From positions 1-53,720 of the forward strand of contig NZFW01000037.1 of the NCBI GenBank assembly GCA_002690805.1: 53,720 bases of DNA, written 5' to 3'. A program made the position numbers and the translations under genes. The notes under the pieces were generated by a model. It saw only the letters and a program-made list of their open reading frames with translations, ran no database searches and was not told the DNA's origin. Within the stretch, counting starts at the first letter, position 1. The number at the start of each line of letters is the position of its first letter. Source of the stretch: Flavobacteriaceae bacterium (GTDB lineage Bacteria; Bacteroidota; Bacteroidia; Flavobacteriales; Flavobacteriaceae). Shown here in pieces: positions 18,695-27,677 of this stretch.

Positions 18695-20173
18695 TTACCA
18701 ACCTGACTTGTTTTCATATGTGTTATCCCATCTTGTTAATGTCACTTTTTGTCTTGTATAAAACTGAACCCCTTCAGCTCCCTGCATATGAAGGTCTCCA
18801 TAAAAAGAATCATTCCATCCAGCAAATGGGAACATTGACATTGGAGCTGGAACACCAACATTTACTCCAATCATTCCACAATTAACATTTGATCTAAATT
18901 TTTTAGCTGCAGAACCACTTTGAGTAAAAATACTTGATCCATTTCCATAATTTAATTCATTTATCCATGAAATTGCTTGATCAAGATTCTTCGAGTTCAT
19001 CATTGATAATACAGGCCCAAAAACTTCATGACTAAATATTGATGCGTTTGGAGTTACACCTGAAAAAAGTGTAGGGCCAACAAAAAATCCTTTTTTGTTA
19101 GAAAGATTTCTTCCGTCTCTTTCAAGTTTAACCTCGTTAGAAACTTTATCAATTATTTCAATAATTCTTTGCTTTGAATTAAAATCAATGACTGGACCCA
19201 TATTAATATCTTTCTCATCAAGAGGGGCCCCAATTTTCATATCATCAATTTCTTGTAAAATTTTATCTTTTAAAGAGTTGGCTATCTCTCCAACACCTAT
19301 TAAAAGTGATCCAGCCATACACCTTTGTCCAGCACATCCATAAGAAGCGCTCAGTACAGCCCTAAGAGTTGAATCAGGGTCAGCATCAGGCATGACAACT
19401 AGAGCATTTTTAGCAGCACCCCCTGCTTGAACTCTTTTTCCATTTTTACAAGCATAGGAATATACATACTTAGCTATTATAGATGATCCTACAAAGCTAA
19501 TTGCTGCAATATCAGGATGAGTACAAAAGGTATCTACCACCTGTTTCCCCCCGTGAACCAGGCTCATAACTCCTTCAGGTAATCCTGCTTCTAATAGAAG
19601 CTCAACTAATTTAACCGCGGTTAAAGGAACTTTTTCACTTGGTTTTAAAATAAATGTATTTCCGCATGCTAATGCAATAGGAAACATCCACATTGGAACC
19701 ATTGCAGGGAAATTAAAAGGACTTATTCCAGCACAAACACCCAAAGGCTCCCTCATAGTTAGAGCATCAATATTCTCAGCTACTTGAGATAGAGATTCAC
19801 CTTTTTGAAGTTCTGCAATTCCACAAGCGTAATTAACAACCTCGAGACCTCTTTGAATATCTCCCCTTGATTCAGTTATGGTTTTCCCATTTTCAGTAGA
19901 AATTAGCTTAGCTATATCTTCAAAGTTTTCTTTCAAAAGTCTTCTATAATTGTACATAACATTAGCTCGCTTGGTGGCAGGCTCGTTTGACCAATTTGGA
20001 AATGCTTTTTTTGATGATTCAATTGCTTTAACAATTATTTGTTTATCACACATAGGTGTTTTAGCAATTATATTTCCTTTTGCAGGATTATAAACATTAG
20101 TGTATGTTTCAGTTTTAATTTCTTCCCAAGATTTTCCAATAAGAATGGGAACGATTGGTATTGAGGATGACAT
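18695..20173 (-). CDS. mmsA: CoA-acylating methylmalonate-semialdehyde dehydrogenase
   Basis: The protein has 492 residues, the usual MmsA/IolA length. It has ALDH-fold motifs: ISPFNFPAMVPMWMFPIALA and the Rossmann loop ISFVGSS. The catalytic Cys is C285 in CAGQRCMAGS, the characteristic MMSDH signature, and EVFGPVLSM comes near the end. It oxidises methylmalonate semialdehyde (or malonate semialdehyde) to propionyl-CoA (acetyl-CoA) using NAD and CoA, at the end of valine, thymine or inositol catabolism. It lies downstream of an unrelated lipoprotein gene with a 76-base gap, so it probably has its own promoter. Confidence 0.93.
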   Translation of the reverse strand: MSSSIPIVPILIGKSWEEIKTETYTNVYNPAKGNIIAKTPMCDKQIIVKAIESSKKAFPNWSNEPATKRANVMYNYRRLLKENFEDIAKLISTENGKTITESRGDIQRGLEVVNYACGIAELQKGESLSQVAENIDALTMREPLGVCAGISPFNFPAMVPMWMFPIALACGNTFILKPSEKVPLTAVKLVELLLEAGLPEGVMSLVHGGKQVVDTFCTHPDIAAISFVGSSIIAKYVYSYACKNGKRVQAGGAAKNALVVMPDADPDSTLRAVLSASYGCAGQRCMAGSLLIGVGEIANSLKDKILQEIDDMKIGAPLDEKDINMGPVIDFNSKQRIIEIIDKVSNEVKLERDGRNLSNKKGFFVGPTLFSGVTPNASIFSHEVFGPVLSMMNSKNLDQAISWINELNYGNGSSIFTQSGSAAKKFRSNVNCGMIGVNVGVPAPMSMFPFAGWNDSFYGDLHMQGAEGVQFYTRQKVTLTRWDNTYENKSGW

Positions 20174-20249
20174 ATTGTTTTTTTTAAATACAGTATTGAG
20201 TTAATAAACCCTAAAATATTTATAACTCAAATTAATTTCATTGAGGGTA

Positions 20250-20741
20250 TTAATCAGGAGCTCTTCTTATTTGTTTTAAGAAATTTGTTTGAGCCTCTTT
20301 AATTAGATCACCGCTTTTTGAATATAACTCTGCTTTATAAACATTTCTTTCTGAATCCATTAAAATTATATATAAGGGTTCAGAGTATTCTATCTTTTTA
20401 TAAATAATTTTATCTAATTTGTAATACGATATAGATTGAATCCCATTTTCATATTTTGAAATGTAATCTGATAATGTTCCATCACTATTTTCAGGATTTT
20501 CATTTAAAAATGATTTACTAAATGTAAAATAATCTCCTTTATACGGGATGTTGATATTAACTAATGAATCCTTAAGATCTCTCCACTCTCCCTTATTATC
20601 CTTGTAGAAATAAATTGTTTTAGCGTATTCCTCTGGAGAAAGAATAGTGTCAAAATTTTCAAATAGTTCATTAGCAACCCTATAATTTAAGTTATTAGAT
20701 TGACATCCTATAAAAAATAATATAATACCTAGTCTTTTCAA
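20250..20741 (-). CDS. Small lipoprotein of unknown function
   Basis: The protein has 163 residues with a short lipoprotein signal (MKRLGIILFFIGC, lipobox FIGC). The mature part is polar: PEEYAKTIYFYKDNKGEWRD, then IPYKGDYFTFSKSF, ISYYKLDKIIYKKIEY and PLYIILMDSERNVYKAEL. It resembles small single-domain beta-rich lipoproteins but I do not recognise a family. Its 5' region is shared with a plus-strand -7 element that may drive the candidate small RNA at 20817-20900. Confidence 0.65.
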   Translation of the reverse strand: MKRLGIILFFIGCQSNNLNYRVANELFENFDTILSPEEYAKTIYFYKDNKGEWRDLKDSLVNINIPYKGDYFTFSKSFLNENPENSDGTLSDYISKYENGIQSISYYKLDKIIYKKIEYSEPLYIILMDSERNVYKAELYSKSGDLIKEAQTNFLKQIRRAPD

Positions 20742-20776
20742 AATCCAAATTTATTTAACTCTTATTTAACCGTCTT

Positions 20777-20811
20777 TTGATGTTTTCTTAACACTTTGAA
20801 ATTTATCTTTG
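20777..20811 (+). promoter_or_regulatory. Plus-strand promoter TTG-N24-TATCTTTG without a gene
   Basis: TTG (20777-20779) and a perfect -7 element TATCTTTG (20804-20811) are 24 bases apart, one over the range usually quoted for Flavobacterium. No plus-strand gene follows; a strong hairpin with a T tail lies 45 bases downstream. Confidence 0.45.
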
Positions 20812-20816
20812 TAATA

Positions 20817-20900
20817 TTAATAAGCTTTATCATTTAATGTTTAATTGGTTTTGTTAATCCGTGTACTTTCCTAAAAGTGTAAGTGCACGGATTTTATTAT
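20817..20900 (+). ncRNA. Candidate small RNA of about 84 nt
   Basis: The stretch is bounded by a -7 element (20804-20811) and a terminator-like hairpin. AATCCGTGTACTT (20856-20868) pairs with AAGTGCACGGATT (20881-20893), 13 bp with one G-U pair and a 12-base loop, followed by TTTATTATT. On the minus strand no T run follows the stem, so the hairpin fits plus-strand termination better than the end of the SET gene. No open frame is present. The 3' end would be antisense to the last codon of the SET gene. Confidence 0.45.
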
Positions 20901-21268
20901 TGAGAAATCTCATAATCATATTCCCAATTAGGATTATCTAAAATATTAATTATGTATTCAACAGTTAATTCATCTCCAGCACTAATTTGTTTTATGGTTT
21001 TTAGTCTAATATGCTTAATCTCTCCAACTTCAGGATCTAATTTACTAATAACAGCTTTACAATTTGGTATATCATGATGATTAATAAATGCTCCAAGAGA
21101 CAGGCGAATATATCCATCTGGAAACCGCGAGTCAAAAATATGAGACATTCCTAAATCAGTTCCAACGGGAATAATTGATTTTGCAAATACACCAACTCCT
21201 TCAATTCTACTTTTAGAAATAGTTAAAAAATTGGGTAAAGGCCTATATGAGCGTGATTTTTTATTCAA
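20897..21268 (-). CDS. SET-domain protein (protein lysine methyltransferase-like)
   Basis: The protein has 123 residues. The start codon is TTG at 21268; upstream in frame there is only a stop, and the next Met is at residue 40, inside the domain. SET motifs are in order: EGVGVFAKSIIPVGT (SAM-binding), LGAFINHHDIPNCKAV (the NHxxxPN pseudoknot signature, here NHHDIPNC), and ISAGDELTVEYI (GEELTxxY-like). It is probably a SAM-dependent lysine methyltransferase acting on a cytosolic protein; the target is unknown. Bacterial single-domain SET proteins of this size are widespread in Flavobacteriia. It forms its own unit between tesB and the candidate RNA. Confidence 0.85.
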   Translation of the reverse strand: MNKKSRSYRPLPNFLTISKSRIEGVGVFAKSIIPVGTDLGMSHIFDSRFPDGYIRLSLGAFINHHDIPNCKAVISKLDPEVGEIKHIRLKTIKQISAGDELTVEYIINILDNPNWEYDYEISQ

Positions 21269-21335
21269 AAAGAAAAATATTAGCTATTTAAATTAAAAAA
21301 AATTGATCAAAATTCATAAAATTTTATGTACTAAA

Positions 21336-22196
21336 TTATCTTTTAAATCTGATTAAACCCTCCTGAGTTACCGATGCAACCAAAGTTCCAGATTTTGAAA
21401 AAATACTTCCCCTCGTGAACCCTCTTGCTGATGAGGCACTTGGACTATCCATTGCATATAATAACCAATCATCAATTTCAAAATCTCTATGAAACCACAT
21501 TGCATGATCAATACTTGCTATAAAAACAGGTTTTTGATTAATTTTTTCTCTGTGAGGTTTTGTTGCTGTAGCTATTAAATTTATATCAGAGGAAAACGCT
21601 AACAACTGTTGTTTTTCTGGCAAACTTATTTTGCTTTTTTCTTTGGTTTTTAACCAAACATGACTGTAAGGAATAGCATTTTTTGTCTCTAAATGCGACA
21701 TTATTTCTACTGGCTTAATATCAAACATTTTGAGCTGTGCCTTTTTTAAACTTTTATAATAATTTGGATTTTTATGTTTTATTCTCTCTACCTGTTGCAT
21801 ATCGCTTCTAAGAACCTCAGGAGGTAAAATATTTGGTGCGTCAATTTGATGATCAACACCATTTTCATCTTTTTGAAAAGATGCTGCCATATTGAAAATT
21901 GCTTTTCCATTTTGATAGGCAACAACCCTTCTAGTTGTAAAACTATTTCCATCACGAATTTTATCAACTTCGTATTCTACAGGTAAATTAATATCTCCCA
22001 TCAAAATAAAATAGCCATGTAATGAATGAGCAATTCTGTTATTTGGAATAGTTTGGTATGCAGCATGAAGGGATTGAGCCAAAATTTGGCCACCAAAAAT
22101 TCTGCCCCATGAAGCAGGGTAATTTTGGCCTAAAAATTTTGTTTCACTTTTTTTTTCAAGCCTTATAAGACTTAAAAGGTCATCAACTGATTCCAT
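21336..22196 (-). CDS. tesB: Acyl-CoA thioesterase II
   Basis: The protein has 286 residues in the double-hotdog TesB family. Motifs: GQNYPASWGRIFGGQILAQS (first hotdog), HSLHGYFILMGD, and in the second half ASIDHAMWFHRDFEIDDWLL, whose Asp and the following Thr/Gln region form the E. coli TesB-type active site. The C-terminus SPSASSARGFTRGSIFSKSG is typical. It hydrolyses medium- to long-chain acyl-CoA. The stop of the upstream secreted-protein gene at 22197 abuts this ATG at 22196, so the two (with the amidohydrolase) form one transcript. Confidence 0.92.
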   Translation of the reverse strand: MESVDDLLSLIRLEKKSETKFLGQNYPASWGRIFGGQILAQSLHAAYQTIPNNRIAHSLHGYFILMGDINLPVEYEVDKIRDGNSFTTRRVVAYQNGKAIFNMAASFQKDENGVDHQIDAPNILPPEVLRSDMQQVERIKHKNPNYYKSLKKAQLKMFDIKPVEIMSHLETKNAIPYSHVWLKTKEKSKISLPEKQQLLAFSSDINLIATATKPHREKINQKPVFIASIDHAMWFHRDFEIDDWLLYAMDSPSASSARGFTRGSIFSKSGTLVASVTQEGLIRFKR

Positions 22197-22856
22197 CTAT
22201 TTTGTAATTCTCAAAGTCCAAATTTCATGTAATGGTTTACCTTTACTACTAAACCCATTATGATACCAATCATTTCCATTTTTTTTATAGTTGAATTTTA
22301 AAGTTTTTCCTGACCGACTATTGTCTCGTGAAAAATAAACTATTGATTCCTTATACTCCCCTTCTGAAGCAGAATATTGTCCTCCACCACATCCATAAAA
22401 CTGAAATGTTTCAGTATTAAAAGCTGTCCATTGAAAAAAACCATCAACTAAAAATTTTAGGGTTTTTCTGGATCGACTAGTGTCTCTTCTCATTTCCTTT
22501 CCATCTGGATTAACTCTACCAGCCATGAGCCATTTTCCATCAAGTTCTAATTGTGAATTTGAAACGTTTTTGGCTTTTTCTGGAATAGTATATTTAATCT
22601 CGACTATGCTATCATTACTATAATTTGAATTAAACTCAAATTTAATATTTAAAACATCATTATTAGACTCATAAAAACCGCCTCGAGTACTTACGAACTG
22701 AGTTGGATTATTTTTATATACAGTCTCGATTATATAATTCGAATCCATTTGAATCTTGTATGTTAGTCCAAATTCATTATTTTTCCATTCATAAACTTGT
22801 CCAAATACATTTTGAAATAATATTAATAATAACAGAATTGAATATTTATTTTTCAT
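22197..22856 (-). CDS. Secreted lipocalin-like 'membrane or secreted protein'
   Basis: The protein has 219 residues with a signal peptide (MKNKYSILLLLILFQNVFGQ). The C-terminal half shows a duplicated strand motif: RRDTSRSRKTLKF before FFQWTAFNTETFQFYGCGGG, and SRDNSRSGKTLKFNY before NDWYHNGFSSKGKPLHEIW. This is the pattern of a beta-barrel family common in Flavobacteriia, often called 'membrane or secreted protein', with a lipocalin-like look. Its ligand is unknown. Its ATG overlaps the stop of the amidohydrolase by one base, so translation is probably coupled. Confidence 0.7.
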   Translation of the reverse strand: MKNKYSILLLLILFQNVFGQVYEWKNNEFGLTYKIQMDSNYIIETVYKNNPTQFVSTRGGFYESNNDVLNIKFEFNSNYSNDSIVEIKYTIPEKAKNVSNSQLELDGKWLMAGRVNPDGKEMRRDTSRSRKTLKFLVDGFFQWTAFNTETFQFYGCGGGQYSASEGEYKESIVYFSRDNSRSGKTLKFNYKKNGNDWYHNGFSSKGKPLHEIWTLRITK

Positions 22857-24280
22857 TAGTTTCTATAATTTAATGCAGGTTTTCTTTCTCCAATCAGAGG
22901 TATATACTTAAAATCTTTTCCTCTTTTTAAAATAAATTCCTCTTTTGCTTTCTGAATGAGTTTAGGATTATCTAGAAGCTGCATTCCAGTAAGAGCTATT
23001 GTTTTAGCGGCAATAAACATTCCTTTCATTCCAATAGTTGTTCCTCCTGCAGCGACAGCTTGCCAACTATGTGCAGGAGTTCCTGGAACCCAAGTAGCAG
23101 TGCTAAATCCAACAGTTGGAAGAGCAAAACTAACGTCTCCAACGTCTGTGGAACCTGATCCTTTTGCTAAAATTGATGAATTATATGGCTGAATATTTCT
23201 AACATATTCTGTATCTAATTTTAATCCTAAAGTTTTAGAAATTTTTTCTGCAAATTGTTTCTCGGTCAAAGAGTAATCATATCCTCCTATTTTTTCTAAA
23301 TTACTATGTACTAAAGTTTGTAGAGATTCTATATGAAGTAATTCGTGAGTGCCTCCGATCATTTCATAATCCATAGTTGTGCCTGTTCCAAGAGCAGCTC
23401 CTTTAGCGGCATTAACAATTCGATCAAAAACTTTTATAACCTCATCTCTATTTGTGTGTCTTGCATAATAGTATACTTCAGCGAATGCAGGAACTACATT
23501 TGGCGCTTCTCCTCCTTTTGTAATTACATAGTGTATTCTAGTGCTTTGATCTACGTGCTCTCGCATCATATTTACCATAGTATTCATGGCTTCAACAGCA
23601 TCAAGAGCTGATCTACCCATTTCTGGTGCTGCTGCAGCGTGAGCTGAAACTCCGTAAAATCTAAATTTGGCAGATTTATTAGCTAAAGCGGGTTTTGGGC
23701 TTGCCCCATTTATCGATGAGGGATGCCAATGAAGTGCCACATCTGAATTATTAAATAATCCAGCCTTAGTCATATAAACTTTTCCAGATCCACCTTCTTC
23801 AGCTGGGCAGCCAAAAAACTTAATCGTACCGCTTTTTTTACTTTTAACTAAAAAATTTTTTAAGGCTATAGCAGCAGCGGCTGATGCAGTTCCAAACAGA
23901 TGGTGACCACAAGCATGACCAGCCTTTCCATTATTAGATATTTTGTATGGGGTAGATTTTTGAGATAAGCCTGGTAGCGCATCATATTCACCTAAAATCG
24001 CAATTTCAGGTGAGCCAGATCCATAAGAAGCTATAAAAGCTGTTGGTATTTCAGCAACACCTTTTTCAATAAAAAACCCTTCTTCCTCCAAAAGTATTTG
24101 AAGAATCTCACTGCTCTCATATTCTTGATAGCCAAGCTCTGCAAGATCCCAAATAGACATTGCAGTATCTTGATATCTATCTTTATTATCATTAATTGAA
24201 GATATAATTTCACTGTACATTTCTTGTGAAAAGATATTAAAACAAGAAAAAAAAATTAAAATTAACTTAAGTGTTTTCAT
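22856..24280 (-). CDS. Secreted M20-family amidohydrolase (AbgB-like)
   Basis: The protein has 474 residues with a signal peptide (MKTLKLILIFFSCFNIFSQ). M20 metal motifs: HACGHHLFGTASAAA (about residues 121-135), the PAEEGGSGK Glu-Glu pair, and a dimerisation domain starting GVSAHAAAAPEMGRSALDA. GSGSTDVGDVSFALPTVGF resembles the AbgB subunit of p-aminobenzoyl-glutamate hydrolase. It probably hydrolyses an N-acyl amino acid or dipeptide in the periplasm. A near -7 element TACATTTA (24296-24303) lies 16 bases upstream. It is first in the transcript with the lipocalin-like gene and tesB. Confidence 0.88.
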   Translation of the reverse strand: MKTLKLILIFFSCFNIFSQEMYSEIISSINDNKDRYQDTAMSIWDLAELGYQEYESSEILQILLEEEGFFIEKGVAEIPTAFIASYGSGSPEIAILGEYDALPGLSQKSTPYKISNNGKAGHACGHHLFGTASAAAAIALKNFLVKSKKSGTIKFFGCPAEEGGSGKVYMTKAGLFNNSDVALHWHPSSINGASPKPALANKSAKFRFYGVSAHAAAAPEMGRSALDAVEAMNTMVNMMREHVDQSTRIHYVITKGGEAPNVVPAFAEVYYYARHTNRDEVIKVFDRIVNAAKGAALGTGTTMDYEMIGGTHELLHIESLQTLVHSNLEKIGGYDYSLTEKQFAEKISKTLGLKLDTEYVRNIQPYNSSILAKGSGSTDVGDVSFALPTVGFSTATWVPGTPAHSWQAVAAGGTTIGMKGMFIAAKTIALTGMQLLDNPKLIQKAKEEFILKRGKDFKYIPLIGERKPALNYRN

Positions 24281-24327
24281 TGTTATACTTTAATATAAAT
24301 GTAGTCAGAAATTATTAAACATCTTTA

Positions 24328-24879
24328 TTAAAATTCATTCTCCCATTCCAAAGTCTCAACCAATTTAATAATATCTCTTTCAATGTATTTTACTGCTGGA
24401 AGCAATGAATCATAATTTGGTTTTACATAAAAGTAAAGAGATCCTATTAAAAAATTATAACTGCTGTCTGTCAAGAAAAATTGAATTTGTGATGCTGCAT
24501 TTCCTACGACATTAAACATTGTTCCATAAACTTTTTTTTTCTGATTAATAAAGATTCTCTCTGGGATTTCTTGAGCTTTTCTAATGTGTTTAGTAGGAAG
24601 TTTGTATGCATCATTTAATAAAGAATCTAAATTGTTATTAATCTGGGTGTAAGAAAGGTAAAGGGTTGCCTTAAGCTCAGGATAAAAAATATTTTCACCT
24701 CTTGAAACCTTTTTGACTTGGGCAAATGAATTGTATTGATATTTATAATTTTTTTTTGAATAATTTATTTGATATTTAGGCTCTGGATAACTCAGGCTAA
24801 GTGCTCCCTTTGGCTTAGGTTGTTGTACGTCAGAACATCCAACGTAAAAAAATATCAGCAAAATAAAATTCAATCTCAT
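24328..24879 (-). CDS. gldD: Gliding motility lipoprotein GldD
   Basis: The protein has 183 residues with a lipoprotein signal (MRLNFILLIFFYVGC). GldD signatures: QPKPKGALSLSYPEPKYQ, YPELKATLYLSY, KVYGTMFNVVGNAASQIQFF, LTDSSYNFLIGSLYF and PNYDSLLPAVKYIERDI. GldD is an outer- or periplasm-facing lipoprotein needed for gliding and type IX secretion in Flavobacterium. Its ATG overlaps the stop of gldE by one base, the conserved arrangement. The T9SS cargo at 943-7146 is a likely client of the same secretion machine. Confidence 0.93.
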   Translation of the reverse strand: MRLNFILLIFFYVGCSDVQQPKPKGALSLSYPEPKYQINYSKKNYKYQYNSFAQVKKVSRGENIFYPELKATLYLSYTQINNNLDSLLNDAYKLPTKHIRKAQEIPERIFINQKKKVYGTMFNVVGNAASQIQFFLTDSSYNFLIGSLYFYVKPNYDSLLPAVKYIERDIIKLVETLEWENEF

Positions 24880-26147
24880 TAGTTTTTAGGGATTGTGACT
24901 TTTACTCTTTGAATTCTTTTATTTTCAACAGTTTCTATTGTAAATAGATATCCTTCCAGAGCATATTCTTGTCCTGGCTTAGGAATTTCCTGTGTTGCTT
25001 CTAACAAAAACCCTGCTAATGTTTCAGCTTCAGCACGAATTTTATCAAACGAAGAGCTATCTTCTAATTCAATAGTTTTATAAAAATCTTTTAGGCTAGT
25101 TTTTCCTTCAAAGATAAAGTTAAACTTATCTAACTGGGAATATCTCAATGAAGACTCGTCGAACTCATCGCTAATATCTCCGACTATTTCCTCAAGTATA
25201 TCTTCTAAAGTTATAAGACCCGATGTTCCTCCATACTCATCAACAACAATAGCTAAGTGAATTTTTTTTTGTTTAAACTCAGTCAAAAGATCGTCTAATT
25301 TTTTATTCTCAGGGACATAAAATGGGCTTCTTAATAATTTTGTCCAATCAAAATCAAAATTTGTAAAATGAGGTAAAAGATCTTTAACATATAGAATTCC
25401 GTCTACTTTGTCTAAATGATCAGAATATACAGGAATTCTTGAAAAACCATTTTCAATTATTTTAGGAATTATATCTTTTAAAGTCTCACTTTTAGCTAAG
25501 GCAAAAACATCAATTCTAGGACACATAACTTCTTTTGTATCTGTATTACCAAAATTTACAATCTCCTGAAGAATTTTTTGTTCTTCTTTTGTTGTTTCTT
25601 TATCTGATGTCAACTCTAATGCTTGAGATAGTTGATCTACAGAAAAATCGCTTTGTCCACCGAGCTTATTCTCTAAAAAATATGTCATACGACTCATTGG
25701 AGAAGTCAAGAAAAAAAGAACATATGAGTCAAGAATTTTAATTGGTTTGGACATTAAATTTGCAAAACCAATAGCATTTCTATTTGCATATACTTTAGGT
25801 AAAATCTCACCAAAAAGAAGAATTATAAGTGTGATAATCCCAATTTCTATTATAATGGTAAGTGTAGGATTATAAATGGTTTTAAAAAAAACTCTACTCA
25901 AGTTTGCAAAAATTAAAACTATAGCAATATTAATAAAGTTATTAGTAATTAAAATAGTTGCTAAAAGTCTTTTAGGCTTCTTTAAAAGAGATTTAATTCT
26001 GTTAATTTTTTCTACTTGTTCTTTATTATTGTTTTCAATTTCAGAATTACTTAATGAAAAAAAAGCAATTTCAGATCCAGAAACTAATGCTGAAACTAAA
26101 AGTAAAAACACTAATAAAATTATTTGAAAAATTATTAATAAATCCAT
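24879..26147 (-). CDS. gldE: Gliding-associated GldE, CNNM/CBS-domain membrane protein
   Basis: The protein has 422 residues. An N-terminal CNNM (DUF21) domain with about four hydrophobic segments (MDLLIIFQIILLVFLLLVSA first, then VSGSEIAFFSLS) is followed by a CBS pair (MCPRIDVFALAKSETLKDII; RIPVYSDHLDKVDGILYVKD; HLAIVVDEYGGTSGLITLED). It ends in a CorC_HlyC transporter-associated domain (FEGKTSLKDFYKTIEL). Such proteins act in Mg/Co handling; GldE works genetically with GldD. The gene is directly upstream of gldD and 6 bases downstream of ssb. Confidence 0.92.
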   Translation of the reverse strand: MDLLIIFQIILLVFLLLVSALVSGSEIAFFSLSNSEIENNNKEQVEKINRIKSLLKKPKRLLATILITNNFINIAIVLIFANLSRVFFKTIYNPTLTIIIEIGIITLIILLFGEILPKVYANRNAIGFANLMSKPIKILDSYVLFFLTSPMSRMTYFLENKLGGQSDFSVDQLSQALELTSDKETTKEEQKILQEIVNFGNTDTKEVMCPRIDVFALAKSETLKDIIPKIIENGFSRIPVYSDHLDKVDGILYVKDLLPHFTNFDFDWTKLLRSPFYVPENKKLDDLLTEFKQKKIHLAIVVDEYGGTSGLITLEDILEEIVGDISDEFDESSLRYSQLDKFNFIFEGKTSLKDFYKTIELEDSSSFDKIRAEAETLAGFLLEATQEIPKPGQEYALEGYLFTIETVENKRIQRVKVTIPKN

Positions 26148-26153
26148 GAATTA

Positions 26154-26579
26154 TTAAAAGGGCAAATCTTCGTCGCTATCAGAGTTTTTATTTACATCTG
26201 ATCCATTATTTATTTTTTGTGGCTTTATTGGGCTTTCGTCTCCTTTTCCTGATAAAAAAGTAAACTCATTAACAATAACTTCAGTACTATATCTGTCTTT
26301 TCCTTCTTGATCTTGCCATTTCCTTGTTTTTAACTTTCCTTCAATAAAAATTTTATCTCCCTTACCTATATATTTTTCACAAACTTCAGCCGCTTTATTT
26401 TTTACTATTATGTTATGCCACTCAGTTTGGGTAATTTTCTCTCCTGAAGACTTATTAGTATAGCTTTCGTTTGTAGCTAAAGGGAATCTTCCGACACACC
26501 CCCCACCATCAAAGTAATGCATTTTAATATCATCTCCTAAATGACCAATTAACATAACTTTATTTAAAGTTCCACTCAT
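26154..26579 (-). CDS. ssb: Single-stranded DNA-binding protein
   Basis: The protein has 141 residues from ATG 26579 (MSGTLNKVMLIGHLGDDIK), the start conserved in Flavobacteriia; a further 11 codons upstream are open but unlikely. It has an OB fold with GGGCVGRFPLATNESY, TEWHNIIV and IFIEGKLKTRKWQD, then a Gln/Asn-rich linker, and the acidic C-terminal tip DSDEDLPF that recruits replication and repair partners. A perfect -7 element (26610-26617, minus strand) lies 30 bases upstream, so ssb-gldE-gldD probably form an operon. Confidence 0.95.
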   Translation of the reverse strand: MSGTLNKVMLIGHLGDDIKMHYFDGGGCVGRFPLATNESYTNKSSGEKITQTEWHNIIVKNKAAEVCEKYIGKGDKIFIEGKLKTRKWQDQEGKDRYSTEVIVNEFTFLSGKGDESPIKPQKINNGSDVNKNSDSDEDLPF

Positions 26580-26609
26580 ATGAATTGTTTGTTTAGTTAT
26601 TTCAATACT

Positions 26610-26617
26610 CAAATATA
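26610..26617 (-). promoter_or_regulatory. -7 promoter element TATATTTG for ssb-gldE-gldD
   Basis: CAAATATA on the plus strand reads TATATTTG on the minus strand, 30 bases before the ssb ATG and just before the mutY stop at 26623. It supports a separate ssb transcript. Confidence 0.55.
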
Positions 26618-26622
26618 AAAAA

Positions 26623-27672
26623 TCATGTTAGTGTGTTGTAAAATTGTGTTAGAAATTTTTCAATTACAATTGGAACTGGCAGTGAAAAGATTTTATTCTT
26701 TTTAACAGGTAAACTATAAATTTCGTCTAATTTTACACCCCAAAATTGAATTATCAATTTTTGATGACTCAACTTGTGTGTAATAAGTTTTTTATTGATT
26801 AGTGTGATCTGTAATGACTGTTCATTTGAAAATTTTTGTATAATTTCTTGAAATTTATTATCAGGGTGATTAATTATTTTATCAGATTCAATTAAAGGAA
26901 ACTGATATAATTTATTCCAAATTCCTTTACGATTAATTTTTTCCAAAACTATTTGTTTTTTAGAATTATAAATAACCAAATAATTAAAAAATCGAGTTTT
27001 TAATTCTAGATTATTTTTTTTTTGAGGATAATATTCAACTTTTTTATTTTTTAAAGCGAAGCATTTAGTTGAAAAAATACATGCTTTACAATTAGGATTT
27101 TTTGGTTTACATTGTATTGATCCAAAATCCATTATAGCTTGATTAAAATCTCCTGGTGAATTACCCTTAATTAATTTATTAGCTTTTTCCTTGAAAATTT
27201 TAAATCCTAGATTTGTATTTATTGGAGTATCGATTCCAAAAAAGCGACTAAGAAATCTATAAACATTTCCGTCAATAACCGCTTCTGAAATATCAAAGCA
27301 TATTGATGCTATAGCACTTGCTGTATAGTCTCCAATCCCTTTAAGTTTCTTTAATTCTACAAAAGATTTTGGAAATTCTCCATTGTATTTATTAACAATA
27401 AATTTAGCTGTAAAATGTAAATTTGATGCCCTTGAGTAATACCCAAGCCCTTGCCAAAGTTTAAAAATTACTTCTTCCTTTGATTTTGCTAAATGAAAAA
27501 TTGTTGGAAATCTTTTAATAAATTTTATATAATATGGCATCCCTTGTTCTATCCTAGTTTGTTGTAAAATGATTTCAGAAAGCCATATTTTATATGGATC
27601 TTTTGTTCGTCTCCATGGGAAATCTCGGGAATTTATTTTATACCAATTCAATAATATTTTAGAAAACATCAT
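26623..27672 (-). CDS. mutY: A/G-specific adenine DNA glycosylase MutY
   Basis: The protein has 349 residues. Helix-hairpin-helix core: WLSEIILQQTRIEQG with catalytic Glu (E33), and LKGIGDYTASAIASICF followed by GDFNQAIMDFGS with catalytic Asp. The [4Fe-4S] ligands are C-x6-C-x2-C-x5-C in CKPKNPNCKACIFSTKC. The C-terminal part is a NUDIX-like 8-oxoG recognition domain. It removes adenine opposite 8-oxoguanine. The start is one of two adjacent ATGs (27672 or 27669); a perfect -7 element ends 5 bases upstream, so the message is probably leaderless. It is divergent from HU. Confidence 0.95.
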   Translation of the reverse strand: MMFSKILLNWYKINSRDFPWRRTKDPYKIWLSEIILQQTRIEQGMPYYIKFIKRFPTIFHLAKSKEEVIFKLWQGLGYYSRASNLHFTAKFIVNKYNGEFPKSFVELKKLKGIGDYTASAIASICFDISEAVIDGNVYRFLSRFFGIDTPINTNLGFKIFKEKANKLIKGNSPGDFNQAIMDFGSIQCKPKNPNCKACIFSTKCFALKNKKVEYYPQKKNNLELKTRFFNYLVIYNSKKQIVLEKINRKGIWNKLYQFPLIESDKIINHPDNKFQEIIQKFSNEQSLQITLINKKLITHKLSHQKLIIQFWGVKLDEIYSLPVKKNKIFSLPVPIVIEKFLTQFYNTLT

Positions 27673-27677
27673 AATTT

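Noticed and set aside
20854-20860. A fourth TTGTTAA promoter element
   Set aside because: It is not followed by TAnnTTTG at seven bases and forms part of the terminator-like hairpin.
20856-20893. Hairpin as the terminator of the minus-strand SET gene
   Set aside because: No T run follows the stem on the minus strand, whereas one follows on the plus strand, so a plus-strand transcript is favoured. A dual role is not excluded.
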